Made by a program: the position numbers and the translations under genes. The notes under the pieces are model-generated. The model saw only the letters and a list, made by a program, of their open reading frames with translations, ran no database searches and was not told the origin of the DNA. Shown here piece by piece: positions 45,901 through 53,473 of a DNA stretch of 64,000 nt. The DNA comes from Zobellia roscoffensis (GTDB lineage Bacteria > Bacteroidota > Bacteroidia > Flavobacteriales > Flavobacteriaceae): the NCBI RefSeq assembly GCF_015330165.1, contig NZ_JADDXT010000002.1, positions 2,941,646 through 3,005,645 of the forward strand. Reading direction: 5' to 3'. The first letter of the stretch is position 1, and each line of letters begins with the position of its first letter.

Positions 45901-46183
45901 TGGGGCTCGCATTTGGAATGGGGCATCATCAGACTTTTGGTATAAAGATGGAACCTATCTAAGACTTAAAAATGCTAATATAAGCTACAAATTACCGGCT
46001 GAAGTATTGGATTTAATAAAGTTTGAAAACTTAGAATTCTATGTTGCGGGCGATAACTTGTTAACGTTTTCTAAGTTAGGTATTTATAAAGACATAATAG
46101 ACCCGGAAGAAGCTTCTAGTGCAACTGGGTTAACTCTGCCAATCTTAAGAACATTCACTTTTGGAGTCCGTATTGGCTTATAA
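42932..46183 (+). CDS. SusC/RagA-family TonB-linked outer membrane transporter
   Basis: About 1083 residues from the ATG at 42932 (MKNLKRIFPIEFWKALGRGY), chosen because a hydrophobic export segment (LLGVFLLNTFVCGAYS) follows; frames from 42878 (TTG) or 42884 also stay open. It has a carboxypeptidase-regulatory-like domain (VKGTVVDEDGVPLSGANVLV), plug (LDEVVVVAYGVQKKESVTGS, AAFSIRGFGDPLVIVDGVES, ISILKDASAAIYGARAGNG) and a barrel ending in TFGVRIGL. It is the first gene of the plus-strand sulfatase/GH2 locus and should import the sulfated oligosaccharide with its SusD partner 26 bases downstream. It is divergent from the AraC gene. Confidence 0.96.
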   Translation: MKNLKRIFPIEFWKALGRGYPLLGVFLLNTFVCGAYSGNSTIYTTKMLESIEQSIVKGTVVDEDGVPLSGANVLVKGTTRGVVADFDGNFSIEATVGDILEISYIGMKTATVTLDSAENVTVTLLSDAAFLDEVVVVAYGVQKKESVTGSISSVKVDNITQVPATNVKNLLIGQAAGLITNQNPGLPGQDNAAFSIRGFGDPLVIVDGVESYLDRLDPNDIETISILKDASAAIYGARAGNGVILVTTKSGKSGKTKINYHGWYGTQNRLTFPEISGAEGFVSLGRDAIFNAQYNPETPEAVIDYGSLFTEEKLAEIRSGEQKSYSWVDALLRNGGAQIAQHNLSASGGSENVQYYTSLGLQNQTSIFNGDYDYKKISITNNINANLTPDLSLSFNSSYIDESRDYAAIGLNDVWNDLRTAQPLYNPFLPDPDRAPYSGFSQRSPVARTQQKFAGYERTDLETLAAALDIKYNFPFVPGLSIGVKNNIRFRLITQDRLRQPYDVWSFDPSAVSADNDGYTKEATISVNDFYKYIGGANFNDDPKRRILSRAYLNYSKDISKHTIGALAFAEKEDNLYERLTVLRRDLLSSDVPQVSAGDDNLTTTGGLGVPLSYTRQSVAGRLNYSYDGKYLLEGTFRADGSSKFGPDVRWGYFPSLSLGWNIAKENFLQNSETIKELKLRLSYSETGIDSNIGNTAFEFLTGFSETGQVYYLDENTPTPTIRTEGIANQLVTWEETTMYNIGLDLSLFGGKLYANIDAFYRLREGLLRLPIEGLPTTFGANLPATNLDTRNNRGFEALVGYRNNWEDFGVNIAGTFTLARERYGDYQENIDFANPTQVRLDKRSGRYVNTTFGYQTDGLFNTQQEVDEYLNQFTIEDLNGSPKPGDIRYIDRNGDNILNRDDQYEIGFGNIPEMLFSLNSNFSYKNFSLGMLWQGASKFNVLITAGARNPFNNETVPYTLHEKYSWRQDPSNPGVGANPNAQLPAFERNGARIWNGASSDFWYKDGTYLRLKNANISYKLPAEVLDLIKFENLEFYVAGDNLLTFSKLGIYKDIIDPEEASSATGLTLPILRTFTFGVRIGL

Positions 46184-46209
46184 TCTATCAACCTCAAAAC
46201 TAAAAAATT

Positions 46210-47964
46210 ATGTTACGAAAAAGTTTATATTTTGTACTTGTACTCTTTTGTTTAGGGTGTGACGATCAATTGGATAAAGAGCCGGATTTTATTTCGGAAA
46301 ATACGGTCTTCGAGGATGAAGGACTTACAAATTCGTATGTTGCAGATTTATATCTAAACATGAACTTTCAAGAAATTGGTGGGTTTGGCAATGTTGGTAT
46401 AGGTCTGTTTGCTGCAGCAGGAGCGGAACATATTAATTTTGCTAATTGGCAATATCCTAATTTATCATATTCAAGACAATATACAGAGGTTACCGGTCCA
46501 GGTAATCTTGACCGCTGGCCGTATTTTAATATAAGAAACATGAATATTCTTTTGCGTGACCTGCCAAATAGCGTTTCGTTAGAAGAAGATTTTATTAGGA
46601 CTACTATGGCAGAGGTCAGGTTTCTTCGGGCGTATGAATATTTTGAAATGGTAAAACGTTATGGAGGTGTGCCGCTTATTACTACCGTACAGGATCAAGA
46701 TGATTCTGATGAGGTTCTTTTTCCGAGTAGGGCAACAGAAAAAGAGATATATGATTTTATATACAATGAATTGGCAGAAATACTTCCGGATTTATCCGAA
46801 GTTAAAACGGGGGCCAACGGTAGGGTGGATCGCTTTACTGCACTTATGTTGCAAAGTAGGGCCATGCTTTATGCCGCGAGTATAGCAAATTTTGGGGAAG
46901 AGCAAATTAACGGTATTGTGGGTGTCCCATCGGTTAGTGCCCAAGATTACTATAAGAAAAGTTACGATGCTTCTAAGGAGGTTATAGATTCTCAATTATT
47001 CCAACTAATTGATGAGGGTGATGACAAAGCGGCAAATTTTGCTTCTATTTTTCTGAATGAAGGTACAGGTAATAATGAGATAATTTTTGCTGAACGTTTT
47101 GAGCCTTTTATAAAAGGGCATTCTTTGGACTGGTTGGCAAATCCTGATGGACTTGGTTTGGAATGGAACTCTAACTTTCCGGTTTTGTATGATTTTGTAG
47201 AAAATTTTGATTTTATAGATGGTCGAACCGGGAGCAGTATTTCCAGAGATGATTTAACATTGGAAAATGAATGGGATGTAACCGACTTTTTCGGGAATAG
47301 AGACCCTAGATTTGTAGCGAGTGTATTTTACCCTGAGACTACTTGGAAAGGCCAAAAAATATATTTTCACAGTAGTAGTTTAGTAAATGGAGAGGTTGTA
47401 AACGGTACGGGTACAATACTTACCAAACCAAATGGAGAGGAAATACCGGCTACAGCGGCGGCAAGAAATGTTAGAAATACGGCGCTCTTACTTAGAAAAA
47501 GGTTAGATCCAACAAATATAGCTACGCAATCAGAAAATTCTGGTCAAGATTTCTATGTATTTAGGTATGCGGAAACTTTATTGAATTTGGCCGAAGCGGC
47601 CTATTATATGGGAAACTCTGGTGAAGCTTTGACCATGGTCAATATGGTCAGGGAACGTGCAGGAATGCCACTTAGGTCAGAAATTACGGAAGATTTTATT
47701 AGGCAGGAGCGTCAAGTGGAGTTGGCTTTTGAAGAGCATCGTTTTTGGGATTTAATCCGCTGGCGTATTGCTACGGAAGTTCTAGGTAATGTTCGTACAA
47801 AAGGCTTGGTATTCAGATATAATCTTGATACGGACATGTATAGTATAACGCTAAAAAATGCGGAAGGTGATATAAGACAATTTGGAGAGGAAAGGTATTA
47901 TCTTCCATTTAGTCAGGAAAGATTGGCGGAAAATCCAAATTTGGTTCAAAACCCTGGTTATTAA
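46210..47964 (+). CDS. SusD/RagB-family surface glycan-binding lipoprotein
   Basis: 584 residues; lipoprotein signal MLRKSLYFVLVLFCLGC. SusD hallmarks: FEDEGLTNSYVADLYLNMNF, MAEVRFLRAYEYFEMVKRYG, FRYAETLLNLAEAAYYMG, VNMVRERAGMPLR, QVELAFEEHRFWDLIRWR and the C-terminal LPFSQERLAENPNLVQNPGY. It partners the SusC encoded just upstream. It is longer than the other SusD in this window and only distantly similar, so the two pairs likely handle different ligands. A perfect hairpin follows it before the sulfatase genes. Confidence 0.95.
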   Translation: MLRKSLYFVLVLFCLGCDDQLDKEPDFISENTVFEDEGLTNSYVADLYLNMNFQEIGGFGNVGIGLFAAAGAEHINFANWQYPNLSYSRQYTEVTGPGNLDRWPYFNIRNMNILLRDLPNSVSLEEDFIRTTMAEVRFLRAYEYFEMVKRYGGVPLITTVQDQDDSDEVLFPSRATEKEIYDFIYNELAEILPDLSEVKTGANGRVDRFTALMLQSRAMLYAASIANFGEEQINGIVGVPSVSAQDYYKKSYDASKEVIDSQLFQLIDEGDDKAANFASIFLNEGTGNNEIIFAERFEPFIKGHSLDWLANPDGLGLEWNSNFPVLYDFVENFDFIDGRTGSSISRDDLTLENEWDVTDFFGNRDPRFVASVFYPETTWKGQKIYFHSSSLVNGEVVNGTGTILTKPNGEEIPATAAARNVRNTALLLRKRLDPTNIATQSENSGQDFYVFRYAETLLNLAEAAYYMGNSGEALTMVNMVRERAGMPLRSEITEDFIRQERQVELAFEEHRFWDLIRWRIATEVLGNVRTKGLVFRYNLDTDMYSITLKNAEGDIRQFGEERYYLPFSQERLAENPNLVQNPGY

Positions 47965-48014
47965 GTTGATATTAATTGTTTTGTAGTGATGTTTAGTTAG
48001 TAGACTTATTGCAT

Positions 48015-48043
48015 ACTGGTAGTAATTTTAAATTACTACCAGT
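48015..48043 (+). terminator. Hairpin after susD
   Basis: Perfect dyad with arms ACTGGTAGTAATTT (48015-48028) and its complement (48030-48043), centred at 48029. No strong T-run follows, so it may be an RNA-stabilising or partial-termination hairpin that lowers expression of the downstream genes relative to susCD. Confidence 0.6.
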
Positions 48044-48129
48044 TCTTAACTGTATCTACTTAACCTCATTATTATATAAAGTATATAAATAAGGGCAAGC
48101 GATTAAATTGTCCGAAATGCAAATTCAAC

Positions 48130-49650
48130 ATGATTGTTAAAAACACTTTTTTCAAAAATCTACTATGTTTTTTCGTTTTTCTTATATCAACACTAGGCGT
48201 GTATTCTCAGAAAGCAAAACCAAATATTGTGCTTATTTATGTGGATGACCTAGGCTACGGTGATATAGGTGTAAACGGGGCAATCGGCGTAGAAACCCCA
48301 AATGTAGATAGGTTGGCGGCAAACGGTCTAAATTTTACCGACGCACATTCTACTGCGGCTACCTGTACGCCTTCCAGATATTCATTGTTAACCGGTGAAT
48401 ATGCTTTTAGGAATAATGCAGCGATAGTAAATGGGGATGCCCCTCTGATTATAGATGTTGATAAACGTACGCTGCCGGACATGTTAAAAGATGCCGGCTA
48501 CACTACCGGGGTGGTAGGTAAATGGCATTTAGGACTGGGGGACGGAAAAGCAAATTGGAACGATGAAGTAAAACCAGGCCCTAAAGAAGTAGGTTTTGAT
48601 TATAGTTTTCTTATACCCGCAACAGGAGATCGTATACCTACGGTATATATGGAAAATCAAAAAGTTGTGGGACTTGATCTCCAAGACCCAATAACTGTTA
48701 GTTATACTTCAAAACTGGATGGGTACCCCATTGGAACCGAACATCCGGAGCTTTTAAAACAGCACACGGATTTACAACATTTAGGGTCGATTACCAATGG
48801 AATAAGTCGTATTGGTTATATGAATGGAGGAGAAAGTGCTTTATGGATAGATGAGGAGATACCATTTAATTTAACGAAAAAGGCAAATGAATTTATAGAT
48901 AAAAATAGTAAAAATCCATTTTTCCTTTTCTTCTCTCTTCATGATATTCATCAGCCTAGAATTGCCAATATTAAATTTGTAGAGGCAAGTAAAATGGGCC
49001 CTAGAGGAGATGTTATAGCGCAAATGGATTGGTGCGTAGGAGCTATAATGCAAAAGCTGAAAGAAGTGAACCTGGATAACAATACCATGATCATATTTAC
49101 AAGTGACAATGGTCCAATATTAGATGATGGTTACTTGGATTATGCCAGGGAACTAGTTGGGGAGCATAAACCGGGAGGTAAATATAAAGGAGCAAAGTAT
49201 TCGGTTTATGAGGCAGGTACACGCATGCCAACCATTGTCTCATGGCCATCAGAAATACGTCCAGGTACAAGTAATGCTTTATTATCTCAGGTAGATTTAT
49301 ACGCTTCCTTGGCTTCTTTGGTTGGCCAGAACCTAAAAAAAGATGATGCTATGGATAGTGAAAACCATTTGGAAGCTTGGTTGGGCATTAAAAACAAAGG
49401 AAGAGATTACCTTTTGGAAGAGGCATATACTTTTGGTTTGCGAATGGGTAGTTATAAGTATATCAAACCTAAGGAAAATGCACAAATACCCCAGTGGATT
49501 GCTAAAAAGTTTGTAGATCCTGGTTTTAGTACAGAACCCCAATTGTATAATTTGGATGTTGATCCCTTTGAAGAAGAGAACATAGCGGATGAGTATCCGG
49601 ACGTATTACAGAGAATGCAGAATGAATTATCGAATATTTTAAGCAAGTAA
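48130..49650 (+). CDS. S1-family sulfatase (exported)
   Basis: 506 residues with a Sec signal (LLCFFVFLISTLGVYSQ). Formylglycine sulfatase: IVLIYVDDLGYGDIG supplies the metal aspartates, and ATCTPSRYSLLTGE holds the C-x-P-S-R motif whose Cys79 is oxidised to formylglycine. GVVGKWHLGL and IIFTSDNGPILDD complete the active site. It needs an anaerobic-type or FGE maturation enzyme, not encoded here. It hydrolyses sulfate esters on a glycan in the periplasm. Substrate position cannot be assigned; the region after the Cys motif (GFDYSFLIPATGDRIPTVY) resembles sulfatases of algal-polysaccharide loci. It is followed by a second sulfatase. Confidence 0.94.
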   Translation: MIVKNTFFKNLLCFFVFLISTLGVYSQKAKPNIVLIYVDDLGYGDIGVNGAIGVETPNVDRLAANGLNFTDAHSTAATCTPSRYSLLTGEYAFRNNAAIVNGDAPLIIDVDKRTLPDMLKDAGYTTGVVGKWHLGLGDGKANWNDEVKPGPKEVGFDYSFLIPATGDRIPTVYMENQKVVGLDLQDPITVSYTSKLDGYPIGTEHPELLKQHTDLQHLGSITNGISRIGYMNGGESALWIDEEIPFNLTKKANEFIDKNSKNPFFLFFSLHDIHQPRIANIKFVEASKMGPRGDVIAQMDWCVGAIMQKLKEVNLDNNTMIIFTSDNGPILDDGYLDYARELVGEHKPGGKYKGAKYSVYEAGTRMPTIVSWPSEIRPGTSNALLSQVDLYASLASLVGQNLKKDDAMDSENHLEAWLGIKNKGRDYLLEEAYTFGLRMGSYKYIKPKENAQIPQWIAKKFVDPGFSTEPQLYNLDVDPFEEENIADEYPDVLQRMQNELSNILSK

Positions 49651-49712
49651 TAATTAACGATATATCAAAACCTTCTTTTAAGAAGTTGCTATCATTTTAA
49701 AAACTTTTTATT

Positions 49713-51308
49713 TTGAGAAAATTACATTCATTAAATTATCTTTTTGTAATAGCATCCTTAGTTTACGGTTGTAAACAAAATGAAGATAAGCCAAAGGCTC
49801 CAAATTCTAATAAACCTAATATTGTTTTTATACTAGCGGACGATTTAGGGGCGCATGACTTAAGTTATGCAGGTAGTGACTACTATGAAACCCCATATAT
49901 AGATGCTATAGCTAGGGAAGGGGTACATTTTACTCAAGGCTATGCTGCTGCACAGGTATGTAGCCCTTCTAGGGCTAGTTTAATGACTGGGCAATATACC
50001 GCTCGCCATGGCGTAACAGATTGGATAGGAGCGGCTACAGGTGAAAAATGGGGTGAATATTATAATACTAAGGTCCTTCCGCCAGTCTATGAGCATGCAC
50101 TAAAAGAAGAGGACATTACAATTGCCGAAGCGTTCAAGGCTAGTGGGTATAGAACTTTCTTTGCTGGAAAATGGCATTTGGGCGATGAACCATATTCTCC
50201 AGAAAACAACGGTTTTGAAATTAATAAAGGGGGATGGGAAGTAGGTAGCCCTAAAGGAGGCTATTATGCCCCTTGGAACAATCCCAAACTTGATTATAAA
50301 TATAATGGTGAAAATTTAACCAAACGTTTGGCTCTAGAAACAGCAGACTTTATTACGGAGAACAAAGATCAGCCGTTTTTTGCTTTTTTGTCTTTTTACG
50401 CCGTGCATGGTCCTATAGAAACAACTGAAGCAAAATGGGAGAAATATAGAAATAAGGCAGAACAGAAAGGTATTAAAGATTCGGGTTACGATATGGAACG
50501 CATTCTACCTATCCGAAATGTACAGGACAATCCAATATATGCTGGGTTAGTAGAATCTATGGATGATGCTGTAGGCGTTGTTTTAAATCGGTTAAAGGAA
50601 CTTGGTTTGGATGATAATACGATAATTGTATTTACTTCGGATAACGGAGGTGTTGCCAGCGGCGATGCTTTTTCTACCAGTAATTTCCCATTAAGAGGAG
50701 GCAAAGGTTATCAATGGGAAGGTGGTATAAGAGAACCTTATTTGATTAAAGCACCAATGTATAAAAATGCCCCTAGTATTATAGAGTACCCTGTATCAGG
50801 TATAGATTTTTATCCCACCCTATTAGAGTTTTCCGGTGTTGATAAACCTAAAAATCAATATTTGGATGGGGTGAGTCTTGTTCCATTGTTTGAAGGAAAA
50901 TCTTTAGATGAAAGAACGTTGTTTTGGCATTATCCACATTATGGCAATCAAGGAGGTGAACCTGTTAGTATGATTAGAAAGGGGGATTGGAAACTTATTC
51001 ACTACTATGAAGATGGTCATGATGAACTTTATAATCTAAAACATGATGTTGGAGAAAAGGAAAATGTAAAAGCCCAGAATATGGAAGTGGCCCGGCTACT
51101 AAAGAAAGAATTGGAAAATAATTTAGAGGAAACTGGTGCGGCCGTACCTGTGCCTAATTCTAATTACGATAACACCAAGGCAATTGAATTATACGAAACA
51201 CGTAAAAACCAGATGCTTCCCAATTTAGAAAAGCAGAGAAAGAAAATACTATCTAAAGATTTTGACCCACAAAATAATTGGTTCGATAGTAAGACAACAA
51301 AAGATTGA
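49713..51308 (+). CDS. S1-family sulfatase (lipoprotein)
   Basis: 531 residues starting at a TTG codon; no in-frame ATG precedes the signal region, and the TTG start gives a clean lipoprotein signal, MRKLHSLNYLFVIASLVYGC. Active-site motifs: IVFILADDLGAHDLSYAG, QVCSPSRASLMTGQY with Cys83 as the formylglycine precursor, FFAGKWHLGDE and IVFTSDNGGVAS. Clearly different from the first sulfatase, so it probably removes sulfate from another position or sugar. As a lipoprotein it may be at the cell surface or in the periplasm. Sulfatase, transporter and GH2 genes follow on the same strand with short gaps. Confidence 0.94.
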   Translation: MRKLHSLNYLFVIASLVYGCKQNEDKPKAPNSNKPNIVFILADDLGAHDLSYAGSDYYETPYIDAIAREGVHFTQGYAAAQVCSPSRASLMTGQYTARHGVTDWIGAATGEKWGEYYNTKVLPPVYEHALKEEDITIAEAFKASGYRTFFAGKWHLGDEPYSPENNGFEINKGGWEVGSPKGGYYAPWNNPKLDYKYNGENLTKRLALETADFITENKDQPFFAFLSFYAVHGPIETTEAKWEKYRNKAEQKGIKDSGYDMERILPIRNVQDNPIYAGLVESMDDAVGVVLNRLKELGLDDNTIIVFTSDNGGVASGDAFSTSNFPLRGGKGYQWEGGIREPYLIKAPMYKNAPSIIEYPVSGIDFYPTLLEFSGVDKPKNQYLDGVSLVPLFEGKSLDERTLFWHYPHYGNQGGEPVSMIRKGDWKLIHYYEDGHDELYNLKHDVGEKENVKAQNMEVARLLKKELENNLEETGAAVPVPNSNYDNTKAIELYETRKNQMLPNLEKQRKKILSKDFDPQNNWFDSKTTKD

Positions 51309-51344
51309 GGCTTAGAAAGCCCCATAAAATTATGCTATAATGTT

Positions 51345-52745
51345 ATGAGTGAATCCAAATTCAATTTTACCTATTTACTTTTTTTGGCAATGGTCTCGGC
51401 TATGGGCGGATTTTTGTTCGGTTATGACTGGGTGGTCATCGGAGGGGCAAAACCTTTTTATGAACTTTATTTTGACATTTCTGATATTCCAACATTACAA
51501 GGTTGGGCTATGAGCAGCGCTTTGGTTGGTTGTATATTAGGAGCAGTACTTTCAGGGTTTTTAGGAGATAAATGGGGACGTAAAAACAGCCTGATATTGG
51601 CGGCTGCACTATTTTCTTTATCTGCGTTTGGTACAGGTTATGCAGATAATTTCACCATTTTTATTATCTATCGGGTTATAGGCGGCTTGGGTATTGGTTT
51701 GGCCTCAACACTATCGCCAATGTACATTGCGGAAGTGGCTCCAGCCAAATATAGGGGTAGGTTCGTTGCTATAAATCAGTTAACCCTGGTACTAGGAATT
51801 TTGGTTGCTCAAATTGCTAACTGGGGAATTGCTGAAGCCATACCTGCCAATTTTAGCGATCCGGATATTCATACATCATGGAACGGGCAGACGGGATGGC
51901 GCTATATGTTCTGGGTAGAACTTATACCTGCGTTGTTATTCTTCTTTTTAATGTTCCTAGTTCCGAAAAGCCCAAGGTTTCTAGCTAAGACAGGAAGACT
52001 CGAAACGGCTAAAAAGGTTTTAACCAAGATAGGTGGGGACATTTATGCGCTTCATGAAGTTAAAAACATGAAGTCTACGCTTAAAAGTGATGAAGGAAAG
52101 AAAATCGATATTTCGGAATTAAAGAGTAAAAGAGTATTGCCTATATTGATTATAGGCATTGTACTAGCCGTTTTTCAGCAGTGGTGTGGTATTAATATCA
52201 TTTTTAATTATGCCGAAGAAATATTTTCTGCGGCGGGGTATAGTGTAGGAGACATGCTTTTTAATATAGTTATAACGGGTAGCGTAAATCTGATTTTCAC
52301 TTTTATGGCCATGCGTACGGTAGATAGCTGGGGCCGAAGAAAATTAATGCTCTTTGGTGCTGCAGGGTTGGCTATTATATATGCTTTATTGGGTGGTGCC
52401 TACTATCTCGAATTTAGTGGTTGGCCGGTTTTGGTACTGGTAATAACGGCTATAGCTATTTATGCCATGTCTTTGGCACCTATAACTTGGGTGGTACTTT
52501 CAGAAATTTTCCCAAATAGGTTAAGGGGGGTGGCGATGTCCATTGCAACTTTTTCATTATGGATAGCTTCTTTTATCCTAGTGTTTACTTTTCCTATTAT
52601 GAACAATGCATTAGGGTCTTACGGTACCTTTTGGACATATAGCCTAATATGTTTGGCAGGTTTCATTTTTGTGAAGAAAAAGTTGCCAGAAACAAAAGGG
52701 AAAAGTTTAGAAGAGATTGAATTTGAACTAACGGAAGAGAAATGA
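51345..52745 (+). CDS. MFS sugar porter (sugar:H+ symporter)
   Basis: 466 residues with twelve predicted membrane helices. Sugar-porter family hallmarks are GGFLFGYDW in helix 1, GDKWGRKNSLI, YRVIGGLGIGLASTLSPMYI, APAKYRGRFVAINQL, VPKSPRFLAKTGR, QQWCGINIIFNY (the QQxxGxN sugar-binding signature), DSWGRRKLML, and the C-terminal PETKGKSLEEIE. It moves a monosaccharide from periplasm to cytoplasm in symport with protons. Its place between sulfatases and glycosidases suggests uptake of the monosaccharide released by this locus. Its stop overlaps the next start by four bases. Confidence 0.96.
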   Translation: MSESKFNFTYLLFLAMVSAMGGFLFGYDWVVIGGAKPFYELYFDISDIPTLQGWAMSSALVGCILGAVLSGFLGDKWGRKNSLILAAALFSLSAFGTGYADNFTIFIIYRVIGGLGIGLASTLSPMYIAEVAPAKYRGRFVAINQLTLVLGILVAQIANWGIAEAIPANFSDPDIHTSWNGQTGWRYMFWVELIPALLFFFLMFLVPKSPRFLAKTGRLETAKKVLTKIGGDIYALHEVKNMKSTLKSDEGKKIDISELKSKRVLPILIIGIVLAVFQQWCGINIIFNYAEEIFSAAGYSVGDMLFNIVITGSVNLIFTFMAMRTVDSWGRRKLMLFGAAGLAIIYALLGGAYYLEFSGWPVLVLVITAIAIYAMSLAPITWVVLSEIFPNRLRGVAMSIATFSLWIASFILVFTFPIMNNALGSYGTFWTYSLICLAGFIFVKKKLPETKGKSLEEIEFELTEEK

Positions 52746-53461
52746 AATATAAATACAATGTTCTGATTATTATGCTTTTGTTGGCCCATGGTGTTTTTGC
52801 CCAGGAAAAAGATGATGCTTGTAATTACCTTGATTCCGTAAAATCCGAATTAAAGAAAACTTGGCCTGACAATAAGACTGTTAACCTTGTTTTTCATGGG
52901 CATTCTGTGCCATCTGGCTATTTCAAGACACCAAAAGTACATACGCTAGAGTCATACCCTTATAAGACACTTAAGGAAGTCAAGCAAATTTATACTCATG
53001 CTGTGGTCAATAGTATTACTACATCAATTGGTGGGGAGCATTCTGAACAAGGAGAGAAAAGATTTAAAGAAGATGTATTGGTTCACAGACCGGATGTATT
53101 GTTCATAGATTATGCATTGAACGATCGGAATATTGGCTTAGAAAGAGCCAAAATAGCTTGGGAAAAAATGATTGTTAAAGCAAAGGCATACGGTACAAAG
53201 GTGATTCTAATTACGCCCACACCCGATGTAAAGGAAGATATTCTGTCCCCCAAATCGGAACTGTCCAAGCACAGTCGACAAATAAGGGACTTGGCAAAAA
53301 AACATGAAATAGGTCTGGTGGATAGTTATCGGCTGTTTCAGAAAATAGCCGAAAAAGAGGATATAAAAACCTACATGGCCCAAAGTAACCATATAAATGA
53401 AAAAGGTCATAAGGTTGTAGCGGATGCCATATTCGATTTTTTCAGAAAAGATTACAACTAA
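52742..53461 (+). CDS. SGNH/GDSL-family hydrolase (exported)
   Basis: 239 residues with a Sec signal (VLIIMLLLAHGVFAQ). SGNH fold: the nucleophile block reads NLVFHGHSVPSG with G-H-S in place of GDS, the Asn block reads DYALNDRN, and the terminal block reads SNHINEKGHKVVADAI with the catalytic His. The usual Asp three residues before that His is Gln here, so the triad may be a Ser-His dyad. Likely a carbohydrate esterase removing acetyl or other acyl groups in the periplasm. Translation is coupled to the sugar porter (ATGA) and the GH2 gene follows after 12 bases. Confidence 0.88.
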   Translation: MKYKYNVLIIMLLLAHGVFAQEKDDACNYLDSVKSELKKTWPDNKTVNLVFHGHSVPSGYFKTPKVHTLESYPYKTLKEVKQIYTHAVVNSITTSIGGEHSEQGEKRFKEDVLVHRPDVLFIDYALNDRNIGLERAKIAWEKMIVKAKAYGTKVILITPTPDVKEDILSPKSELSKHSRQIRDLAKKHEIGLVDSYRLFQKIAEKEDIKTYMAQSNHINEKGHKVVADAIFDFFRKDYN

Positions 53462-53473
53462 TAATACAGTTTT

